A stretch of 10,368 nt of DNA from Muribaculaceae bacterium (GCA_029060585.1 JAIDTS010000064.1:1-10368), one strand, 5' to 3'. Positions 1-5,177 are shown, counted from the first letter of the stretch. Notes: generated from the sequence alone by a model not told the origin. Program-made: numbers and translations.

Positions 1-1601
1 GCAAACTTGAGGAGGCTACCCAATCGAAACTGATGTTCTTCACCAATGTCTCCCACGACTTGCGCACTCCCCTCACCTTGATCGCCGAACCTGTGTCTCA
101 GCTGGCGTCGGCCCCCAACCTGACCCAGTCGCAGAAGGTGCTCACCAAGATAGCTGACAAGAACGTACGCATTCTACAGCGTCTGATCAACCAGATCCTC
201 GACTTCCGTAAATACGAGAACGGCAAACTCAACCTGCATCTCACGGAAGTGGATTTCCGCCAGACGATCAACGACTGGACGGAGTCTTTCGTGCAGCTCG
301 CGCGCAAGCGCGACATAAAACTGCGTCTTGAGGCTCCGGAAGGTGAGGCTCCGGTCAATATCGCTATCGATGTGGAGAAGATGGAGCGTGTCTTCTTCAA
401 TCTTGTCTCCAATGCTTTCAAATATACACGCGACAATGGTTCCATTACCATCTCATACGGCATTAATGAGGGTAAGCTTAAGCTTCGTGTGGCTGATACC
501 GGGGAAGGAATCAGCGAAAGAGACCTCGGAAATATTTTCGACCGCTTCTATCAAGTCGACCGCATACATCCCAAAGGATCCGGAATAGGTCTCTCGCTCG
601 CGAAGGCTTTCGTAGAGCTTCACGGAGGTTCAATAGAAGTGGAAAGCGAGCTCAACAAAGGATCGGTATTCATCGTCACCCTGCCTATAGTGCATGTATC
701 CGACACTTCCCAGTTCGTCGACAAACAGATTGGCACATCGGCGGTGGAGGCCGAACTGGACAATATAGAAGGCAGTCTCGAGTTTGAGAGCGACAAACCG
801 CTCGCACTTGTGATCGACGACAACCGCGACATTCGCGAGATGGTAGGTGAACTGCTGCGTGGCGACTACAACATAATAACCGCTGTCAACGGAGCGGATG
901 GAGTGAAGAAAGCTGTGAAATATGTGCCTGACCTCATCATCTGCGATGTCATGATGCCGGTAATGGACGGTCTGGAATGCTGCCGGAAACTGAAGGAAGA
1001 GCCCATAACCTCCCACATTCCGGTGCTTATGCTTACCGCCTGCTCGATGGACGAGCAGCGCGTGCAGGGCTACGACAACGGAGCCGACGGATACCTGTCG
1101 AAGCCATTCTCGGCAGAAGTGCTGAAGGCGCGCAGCGCGAGTCTGATCAAGAACCGGAGGCTTATAAAAGATCTCTGGCAGAATCCCGTACATCAGACCA
1201 TGCAGTCGGTTGCCGCAAAAACGACATCCGTAAGAGAATCCGGGAAAGACAGGGAAAACGTTCCAAACAAAGACGTCGACAATGAATTCTACGCAAGATT
1301 CCTTAAGATCTTCTATGAGGACATGAGCAGTACGGAAATGACTGTCGACAGCCTTGCTGCCAAGATGGGGCTGGAACGCACTCAGTTCTATAGAAAGATA
1401 AAGGCGATCACCAACTATTCCCCCGTAGAGCTTATACGTACACTCCGCTTGAAGAAGGCTCGCGCCATGGTGACCGGATCGGAGAAATCCATCTCCGAAA
1501 TCTGCTATGAGGTGGGCTTCTCAACTCCCGCCTACTTCACCAAATGCTACCGCGAGGCCTACGGAGAGACCCCGACCGAGACCCGCCAGAAACTCCAATA
1601 A
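1..1601 (+). CDS. Hybrid two-component system (HTCS) regulator, C-terminal part (5' truncated by window edge)
   Basis: The reading frame is open from the left edge (first full codon at 3), so the ATG at 33 is internal and the periplasmic sensor, membrane helix and start lie outside. Numbered from that Met: HisKA H-box SHDLRTPL with phospho-acceptor His8 (54-56); ATPase N-box around 123-131 (NLVSNAFKY), G1 box DTGEGIS (155-161), F-box FDRFY, G2 box GSGIGLSLAKAF; receiver about 256-373 with acidic pair D262/D263, phospho-acceptor Asp305 in CDVMMPVMDG, Thr336 and Lys357; AraC-type double helix-turn-helix about 418-520, with FYRKIKAITNYSP and the ending EVGFSTPAYFTKCYREAYGETP. All catalytic residues look intact. 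In Bacteroidales this fused architecture senses oligosaccharides in the periplasm and activates nearby PUL promoters from the cytoplasm. The likely target is the susC/susD pair downstream, 3.7 kb away on the same strand; that link is inferred. No hairpin terminator is visible after the stop. Confidence 0.95.
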   Translation, partial: KLEEATQSKLMFFTNVSHDLRTPLTLIAEPVSQLASAPNLTQSQKVLTKIADKNVRILQRLINQILDFRKYENGKLNLHLTEVDFRQTINDWTESFVQLARKRDIKLRLEAPEGEAPVNIAIDVEKMERVFFNLVSNAFKYTRDNGSITISYGINEGKLKLRVADTGEGISERDLGNIFDRFYQVDRIHPKGSGIGLSLAKAFVELHGGSIEVESELNKGSVFIVTLPIVHVSDTSQFVDKQIGTSAVEAELDNIEGSLEFESDKPLALVIDDNRDIREMVGELLRGDYNIITAVNGADGVKKAVKYVPDLIICDVMMPVMDGLECCRKLKEEPITSHIPVLMLTACSMDEQRVQGYDNGADGYLSKPFSAEVLKARSASLIKNRRLIKDLWQNPVHQTMQSVAAKTTSVRESGKDRENVPNKDVDNEFYARFLKIFYEDMSSTEMTVDSLAAKMGLERTQFYRKIKAITNYSPVELIRTLRLKKARAMVTGSEKSISEICYEVGFSTPAYFTKCYREAYGETPTETRQKLQ

Positions 1602-1623
1602 TACCTTGTAAATGTGAAATAAA

Positions 1624-1655
1624 TTTGCCGGGACTCCGAAAAAATATTATATTTG
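1624..1655 (+). promoter_or_regulatory. Bacteroidetes-type promoter of the AAA-ATPase-like gene
   Basis: A -33 element TTTG (1624-1627) is followed after 20 bp by a -7 element TATATTTG (1648-1655), matching the Bacteroidetes housekeeping consensus TTTG / 19-21 bp / TAnnTTTG exactly. Transcription should start near 1662, giving a leader of only about 10 nt before the ATG at 1672. It lies just after the regulator's stop codon, so the ATPase-like gene is probably its own transcription unit. Confidence 0.7.
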
Positions 1656-1671
1656 CAAAAATTAGACTATT

Positions 1672-3237
1672 ATGAACGACTTCAATAATTATCCGATAGG
1701 GCAGCAGGATTTTAAGATCCTGCGCGAAGGCAATGCCCTCTATATCGACAAGACTGTTTTTGTTGAGAAAATAGCCAGAAGTCAAAGCAAATATTATTTC
1801 CTTGCCCGGCCACGCCGCTTCGGGAAAAGTCTGTTTTTGTCTACTCTCCAATATTTCTTCGAGGGAAAACGAGATCTCTTCAAGGACCTATATATCGATT
1901 CCACTGATTGGAACTGGGAATCTTATCCGGTGGTGTGTCTCGACCTGAACAGAGACAGTTATGAAGAGCCCGGTCTGCTTGATGCGCAACTTGAAAAGAT
2001 ATTCCGTAAATTGGAGGATAAATATGAAGTTACCGACATTGCCGGCTCATATGCAACCCGATTACAGACTATTATCGAGACAGCTCATGAGAAGACCGGA
2101 AAACCAGTCGTTATTCTCGTGGATGAATACGACAAACCCCTCGTAGCCAACATTCACAACAAGGAAAATATCGAACATTACCGCAACCGTCTTTCCGCCA
2201 TATATTCCAATTTCAAAAGCTCGGCTGAGCATATACGGCTGGTATTCCTGACCGGAGTCAGCCGATTCGGCAAACTGAGCGTCTTTTCCGACCTCAACAA
2301 TCTCCGCGACATCACTTTTCTGGATGAGTATGCAGACATATGTGGCATCACGGAGAAAGAACTGCTTGAATATTTTAAACCTGGGATTGCAAAATTAGCT
2401 GGAAAAGAAAATGTCTCCTGTGAAGAGGCATGTCTGAGACTGAAAAAGAACTATGACGGCTATAGATTCGCAGCCGAAGGCAGCGAAATATACAATCCCT
2501 GGTCGCTTCTCAATGCAATGGCCGACTCAAAGATAGCCAACTATTGGAACGACACCGGTATGCCAAGAATCGTCGCCAAGACCTTGAAACGTGTCAACGC
2601 CAATCTTCCAGAGATGTTTGACACTTACTGCACGGAAGACGACATGAAAGGTCTCGACCTCCTGACACCACAGCCCCTCGCTCTCCTTTACCAGACCGGC
2701 TACCTCACCATAAAGAGTTATCATCCGAAAATCAGAAGATACAGGCTTGGTATTCCCAACGACGAGGTCAAAGACGGTCTTTTCAAGGTACTTCTTCCTT
2801 ACTACATCAAAAGTCTTTCCGATAAGGAGGAGAAGAAAATCATCTCCGACATGGTGATGTACTTCATCCTTGGCGATGTAGACGCAGCAATGAAATGCCT
2901 TCAGGCATATTTCGCCGGCATCCATTTCAAGATGAAGATGGACAATGAGAACAACTTCCATAATGCCTTTTTTCTGCTGGTGGATCTCTTGGGGCTTGAG
3001 ACTGAGGCTGAATCCTCTACATCCGACGGAAGCATCGACATCGTGATCAAGACAGAAGACTACATCTACGTCATAGAGCTCAAATACGATAAAACCGCTG
3101 ATGAGGCATTGAAGCAGATTGAGAAAAAGAAATACTCCCGTAAATTCCAGGCTGACGGTCGCCGTATCGTAGAAATCGGAGTCAACTTCTCATCAGAGAC
3201 CCGCTGCATAGAAGACTGGAAAACGAGAATCGTATAA
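1672..3237 (+). CDS. AAA-ATPase-like / PD-(D/E)XK nuclease-superfamily protein
   Basis: A 521-residue protein of the family with an N-terminal AAA-ATPase-like domain (PF09820 type) and a C-terminal PD-(D/E)XK-like domain (PF08011 type); the length is usual for the family. The N-terminus has the characteristic YPIGQQDFKILREGNALYIDKT, then a P-loop-like RPRRFGKS (46-53) carrying Lys52-Ser53 but not a textbook GxxxxGK[ST]. Walker B is VVILVDEYDK (146-155) with Asp151-Glu152, followed by FLTGVSRFGKLS (192-203). At the C-terminus, IDIVIK (Asp456) and VIELKYD (Glu469, Lys471) match the nuclease-fold D...ExK triad, followed by Gln482. No signal peptide or membrane helix is seen, so it is cytoplasmic. 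Such genes are often multicopy in Bacteroidales and their function is not established; nuclease activity is only inferred from the fold. The start is fixed by the promoter 17 bp upstream. It separates the HTCS gene from susC and has no obvious role in glycan use. Confidence 0.9.
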   Translation: MNDFNNYPIGQQDFKILREGNALYIDKTVFVEKIARSQSKYYFLARPRRFGKSLFLSTLQYFFEGKRDLFKDLYIDSTDWNWESYPVVCLDLNRDSYEEPGLLDAQLEKIFRKLEDKYEVTDIAGSYATRLQTIIETAHEKTGKPVVILVDEYDKPLVANIHNKENIEHYRNRLSAIYSNFKSSAEHIRLVFLTGVSRFGKLSVFSDLNNLRDITFLDEYADICGITEKELLEYFKPGIAKLAGKENVSCEEACLRLKKNYDGYRFAAEGSEIYNPWSLLNAMADSKIANYWNDTGMPRIVAKTLKRVNANLPEMFDTYCTEDDMKGLDLLTPQPLALLYQTGYLTIKSYHPKIRRYRLGIPNDEVKDGLFKVLLPYYIKSLSDKEEKKIISDMVMYFILGDVDAAMKCLQAYFAGIHFKMKMDNENNFHNAFFLLVDLLGLETEAESSTSDGSIDIVIKTEDYIYVIELKYDKTADEALKQIEKKKYSRKFQADGRRIVEIGVNFSSETRCIEDWKTRIV

Positions 3238-3348
3238 AAGGAATCTTTAAGAAATTCGCTGAAAACTCAAAAAAAAATCGGCAGCCAAAAAGATCCTCGT
3301 AAGAAAATAATCCAAATTCACTTTGTTTTTTAAAGGAGATACTCGCGT

Positions 3349-3379
3349 CGACAGTGGACCTTCGGGCCTCGTGCCACCG
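3349..3379 (-). repeat. GC-rich palindromic repeat, copy 1 of 4 (inverted)
   Basis: On the minus strand this reads CGGTGG..., a GAGGCCCGA core, then GGTCCACTGTCG. It is the only copy in this orientation. Its left arm resembles the copy at 4613-4642 (CGGTGG) and its right arm resembles those at 4936 and 5022 (CTGTCG), so it looks like a mosaic. It lies 112 bp after the ATPase-like gene's stop and marks the left edge of the scrap region. Confidence 0.7.
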
Positions 3380-3486
3380 TCCCCATAAAATGGTCTATTT
3401 TCCTCGTCGAACTGCTCTCGTCGGTAATCGATAGGATCTGGATCGATTATCTTTCCTGCCGGAATAATCATTATGGTTTTAATAGA

Positions 3487-3515
3487 AAGTGTCTGATGAT
3501 AAGTGTCCTGATGAT
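3487..3515. repeat. Tandem duplication of 14/15 bp with a 1-base indel
   Basis: AAGTGTCTGATGAT (3487-3500) is followed directly by AAGTGTCCTGATGAT (3501-3515). The units differ only by one C. The length difference breaks codon register in the minus-strand remnant that crosses it, giving IIRTL then IIRHF in the peptide. This is typical of a slippage event. Confidence 0.85.
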
Positions 3516-3609
3516 ATGTTCGGCAAACGTCAATTGCCTGAAGGCTTGGTAATCTTTAAGTATACCGATCAGCCTTTGCTGGTCGAGTATACCTCTTCCG
3601 AAATCCTTC

Positions 3610-3629
3610 ACAGCGATTCCAATCGCTGT
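3610..3629. repeat. Near-perfect 20-bp inverted repeat inside the minus-strand remnant
   Basis: ACAGCGATT (3610-3618), CC, AATCGCTGT (3621-3629): nine paired bases per arm with a 2-base centre. It lies within codons for TAIGIAVKD of the truncated gene, so it may be a by-product of the coding sequence or a protein-binding palindrome. Confidence 0.7.
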
Positions 3630-3701
3630 TGCGAGGTTCGAATCCCATAAAAATTTTTGACTGTCTTCCCTATACATTTTTCAGATATGCTTTACTGATG
3701 A

Positions 3702-3732
3702 CAAAGATAATGATTTTTTCTGAATCGGCAAC
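3702..3732 (-). promoter_or_regulatory. Promoter of the truncated minus-strand gene
   Basis: Read on the minus strand, a -33-like GTTG (3729-3732, 3 of 4 matches to TTTG) is followed after 19 bp by a full -7 match TATCTTTG (3702-3709). The predicted transcription start is near 3695, about 18 nt before the ATG at 3677. This supports the 5' end of that remnant being an authentic gene start. Confidence 0.45.
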
Positions 3733-4015
3733 TTTAATCCCTCCTTATACTCGCTTTATCCAATCTTCCCAACCATCACGCAGCCGGTTTGTCGAAGGTG
3801 AAACATCACTCCACAAAAAACTTTCGACCAACTTATAACTACAATCTCAGTAAAATTTACTAACCTTGCAATTAAGTAACGCCTTTCTGAAAATGAACAG
3901 TCAACAATAAAGAAATTCATTCGGTTCCCGGCCGAATAAACTTTGGGAATATCCTTGTAGTCGTCACATGCTTTGGTCGACCTTCAAATGCTACTCGGAC
4001 GTTCTCTTTTTAGAC

Positions 4016-4150
4016 CTATTGAAGCCTGATTCAACTTGTGCACTTTTTGCACAAGTTCAAACGGAGGGCAAACGCCAGGTGGAACGTCAAATTCCAATCT
4101 ATAACCTTGATATGATTATAAGTGTCGGGTATCGGGTCAATTCACACCCT
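4016..4150 (+). pseudogene. RhuM-family protein, internal fragment
   Basis: The plus-strand frame reads ...DSTCALFAQVQTEGKRQVER then QIPIYNLDMIISVGYRVNS. I recognise this as the conserved segment of virulence RhuM-family proteins (family pattern: ...FaqVQtEG.RqV.R.i.yYNLDmIISVGYRVnS, usually followed by rGtqFR.WA). Here homology stops at GYRVNSH and the frame ends with PQTML and a stop at 4165; the N-terminal part is also missing (the nearest ATG, 3968, gives unrelated residues). RhuM genes usually encode about 300-350 residues and often sit near restriction-modification genes or in accessory islands; their function is poorly known. Only about 40 residues survive, so it is non-functional debris. 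The right end runs into the end of the minus-strand remnant at 4137. Confidence 0.75.
4033..4057. repeat. 10-bp perfect inverted repeat inside the RhuM fragment
   Basis: AACTTGTGCA (4033-4042), loop CTTTT, TGCACAAGTT (4048-4057). It falls on codons for T-C-A-L-F-A-Q-V. No T-run follows the stem on either strand, so it is not a standard terminator. It may be only a coding coincidence. Confidence 0.7.
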
Positions 4151-4316
4151 CAAACAATGCTATAAAAATTGTAAAGTCTGTAGGCAGTGGCAAGGTCAGC
4201 CATACTTCATTTACTTCATCTACCTTACGGATGGTGGGAGATGGGTATCCGAGCTCCTTCCATGCGTTCTTGATCTTCGTGAAGCCTGAGCCAATATTAT
4301 CACCGAAACCTACCAT
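4137..4316 (-). pseudogene. AlbA_2 / HATPase_c_4 ATP-binding protein, C-terminal remnant
   Basis: Minus-strand frame of 59 codons from an ATG at 4316 to TGA at 4137-4139. It reads MVGFGDNIGSGFTKIKNAWK, ELGYPSP, then DEVNEVWLTLPL. This matches the C-terminal signature of the putative DNA-binding / ATP-binding proteins with an N-terminal AlbA_2 (Schlafen-like) domain and a HATPase_c_4-like C-terminus (family pattern: ...iGygdniGSGf.kI..aWk..g...P.......EV.LtLp). These proteins normally exceed 350 residues, so only the last tenth or so remains. The frame stays open upstream to about 4382, but those residues (rich in G, R and W) do not look like the family. Such genes are common in Bacteroidales accessory and defence islands. 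The stop overlaps the end of the RhuM fragment, tail against middle. Confidence 0.75.
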
Positions 4317-4384
4317 CCGCCTCCGCTGACCCAGCTCGCGCCCTTTGCCCCACCGCGCTCCCAGCGTGATGCCACCCCACTCTT

Positions 4385-4405
4385 AAGACTGAAGACTGAA
4401 GACTT
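4385..4405. repeat. Short heptamer array (AAGACTG x3)
   Basis: AAGACTG (4385-4391), AAGACTG (4392-4398) and AAGACTT (4399-4405) lie head to tail. This is a 7-bp period, like the TATGCAT arrays further right but with an unrelated unit. Confidence 0.85.
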
Positions 4406-4450
4406 TTCAAAATATGCTATGGATAAGGCTCGACCCCCATTTCCATGTAT

Positions 4451-4458
4451 TAACTTTG
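4451..4458 (+). promoter_or_regulatory. Orphan -7 promoter-like element
   Basis: TAACTTTG, in the context TATTAACTTTGCA, matches the Bacteroidetes -7 consensus. No TTTG is seen 19-21 bp upstream. Downstream, the first ATG (4478) opens a 41-codon frame running through repeats and ending at 4603 without any domain. It is probably a leftover promoter with no gene behind it. Confidence 0.3.
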
Positions 4459-4497
4459 CACTCGGAAACAATATCCAATGCATTCCCGTTCAACCAC

Positions 4498-4534
4498 GCC
4501 TCAGAGGAGGGTGGCATGGCAGCCTCAGAGGAGG
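4498..4534. repeat. Two direct copies of a 13-bp sequence
   Basis: GCCTCAGAGGAGG occurs at 4498-4510 and again at 4522-4534, a 24-bp period (eight codons if it was once coding). No function is assigned. Confidence 0.8.
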
Positions 4535-4564
4535 TGCCCGAACAGGATCCAATGCCCGCCGAGT

Positions 4565-4603
4565 AATTATGCATTACGCATTGTGCATTATGCATTGAAT
4601 TGA
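4565..4603. repeat. TATGCAT-type heptamer array, left copy
   Basis: Consecutive 7-bp units TATGCAT, TACGCAT, TGTGCAT and TATGCAT end in TGAATTGA. The same array in the same orientation recurs at 5058-5092. It is intergenic and very rich in the palindrome ATGCAT. Confidence 0.85.
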
Positions 4604-4612
4604 GTTTCCTCA

Positions 4613-4642
4613 CGGTGGCCCGAGGCCTGACGGTCCACACCG
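4613..4642 (+). repeat. GC-rich palindromic repeat, copy 2 of 4
   Basis: CGGTGG, then CCCGAGGCC, TGACGGTCC and ACACCG. The outer arms CGGTG (4613-4617) and CACCG (4638-4642) are complementary, although they differ from the arms of the copies at 4936 and 5022. Only 9 bp separate it from the left heptamer array. Confidence 0.75.
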
Positions 4643-4671
4643 CGCTATGTCCAGCACTGCCGCAATCATCA

Positions 4672-4708
4672 CCGACAACGCCGACAACGTTGAAAACGAT
4701 GAAAACGG
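4672..4708. repeat. Two adjacent 9-bp tandem duplications
   Basis: CCGACAACG is doubled (4672-4680, 4681-4689), and TGAAAACG[A/G] is doubled immediately after (4691-4699, 4700-4708). Both have a 9-bp unit, so any reading frame is kept (DNADNVENDEN in one plus frame). Confidence 0.85.
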
Positions 4709-4920
4709 CTCTCCGAGCCATAGAAAGAGTACAATGACAAGTCTGTTACAAAACCGGCCCTTCTCTCCCGCGGAGAGTGCTTTGTCTCCCATATGGAGAT
4801 CAGCCTCACGTCCCATGAGCAGAGTGGTTTGTCCCCCGGGTAAGCCTCTTGCGGCTTTAGCCCGAAGGGCTTCCATCCGAGACACAGGGCCGGAAAAGTC
4901 AATGCATACGAAGGATGCAT
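4707..4920. repeat. Chain of small hairpins
   Basis: Six short inverted repeats follow one another: GGCTC-TCC-GAGCC (4707-4719), CTCTCC-CGC-GGAGAG (4763-4777), TCTCC-CATAT-GGAGA (4785-4799), AAGCC-TCTTGC-GGCTT (4842-4857), AGCCC-GAA-GGGCT (4859-4871) and ATGCAT-ACGAAGG-ATGCAT (4902-4920). Stems are 5-6 bp with 3-7 base loops. No T-tracts follow them, so they are not terminators. The stretch lies between copies 2 and 3 of the GC-rich repeat. Each stem could arise by chance; the density is what stands out. Confidence 0.55.
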
Positions 4921-4935
4921 CCGGTACGTCCATGC

Positions 4936-4967
4936 CGACAGGCCTGAGGCCTGACGGTCCACTGTCG
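4936..4967 (+). repeat. GC-rich palindromic repeat, copy 3 of 4
   Basis: Arms CGACAG (4936-4941) and CTGTCG (4962-4967) enclose GCCTGAGGCCTGACGGTCCA. The next copy begins 86 bp downstream and differs at only one base over 31 positions. The inner GGCC-TGA-GGCC can also pair. Confidence 0.85.
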
Positions 4968-5021
4968 CCACGCCCGTACCCGGCATCCCGGAAAAGCATG
5001 ACGCGCACCGCAAATCGCCCT

Positions 5022-5052
5022 CGACAGGCCTGAGGCCCGACGGTCCACTGTC
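5022..5052 (+). repeat. GC-rich palindromic repeat, copy 4 of 4
   Basis: Identical to the copy at 4936 except for C instead of T at 5038 in the core, and it lacks the last arm base (GACAG still pairs with CTGTC). The right heptamer array starts 5 bp later. It marks the right edge of the repeat-dense block. Confidence 0.85.
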
Positions 5053-5057
5053 TCGGC

Positions 5058-5092
5058 GATTATGCATTGTGCATTATGCATTATGAATTGAC
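5058..5092. repeat. TATGCAT-type heptamer array, right copy
   Basis: Units TATGCAT, TGTGCAT, TATGCAT and TATGAATTGAC. It is in the same orientation as the array at 4565-4603, so the two are direct repeats about 490 bp apart. Here the GC-rich repeat is on the left; at 4565 it is on the right. Confidence 0.85.
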
Positions 5093-5149
5093 AAAAAGAG
5101 TATCGACCCTGACAGCCGCGACATGACCGTATTCGCCGCTCTATACTCT

Positions 5150-5169
5150 CCCCGCCATAGGTGGTGGGG
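5150..5169 (+). other. GC-rich hairpin just ahead of the terminator
   Basis: CCCCGCCA (5150-5157), loop TAGG, TGGTGGGG (5162-5169). Eight base pairs form, one of them G-U if transcribed. It lies 8 bp before the terminator stem, so the two hairpins would form the 3' end of any transcript from this region. Confidence 0.5.
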
Positions 5170-5177
5170 GCACACAC

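Larger units (their letters stand above)
3471..3677 (-). pseudogene. Truncated gene for a helical-domain protein (remnant)
   Basis: A 68-codon minus-strand frame starts at the ATG at 3677 behind a plausible promoter. Residues about 17-62 include AVKDFGRGIL, DQQRLIGILKDYQAF and EHIIRTLI. I recognise this as like a helical segment (AV..FG..IL...RLI.IL.DY.AF......ILR.LI) at the N-terminus of some larger Bacteroidales proteins; this is recollection, not a search. The frame ends soon after, exactly where a 14/15-bp tandem duplication (3487-3515) with a 1-base length difference shifts the frame. The last residues (HFLLKP) are then out of register. Removing the shift would join it to the next open frame (down to 3247), but that frame runs through a GC-rich repeat and shows no recognisable domain. 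The best reading is a gene with its 5' end and promoter preserved and its 3' part lost. It could instead be a real short protein. Confidence 0.4.

Noticed and set aside
3247..3471. Minus-strand 74-codon frame next to the helical-domain remnant
   Set aside because: It runs through a copy of the GC-rich repeat (GDGGTRPEGPLSTR is the translated repeat) and shows no domain.
3631..3648. tRNA T-arm-like GGTTCGAATCC
   Set aside because: The flanking bases do not form a five-pair T-stem, and no acceptor, D or anticodon arms can be built upstream. The bases are codons (DSNLA) of the minus-strand remnant.
3745..3846. Minus-strand peptide tail ending DGWEDWIKRV, followed by an AAGGAGG sequence
   Set aside because: About 33 codons with no ATG start and an in-frame stop just upstream. 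The end only loosely resembles the ATPase-like protein's IEDWKTRIV tail, and no family could be named, so it is not listed as a feature.
4033..4057. 10-bp stem in the RhuM fragment as a terminator
   Set aside because: No T-run follows the stem on either strand.
4936..5052. Possible CRISPR: two near-identical 31-bp repeats with a 54-bp gap
   Set aside because: Only two direct copies, an overlong spacer, other copies dispersed and inverted, and no cas genes in the window.
4610..5067. Overlapping 105-132 codon frames on both strands in the repeat block
   Set aside because: They repeat peptides such as DSGPSGLRP and MHNAQC that are translations of the repeats; no domain, promoter or consistent frame.
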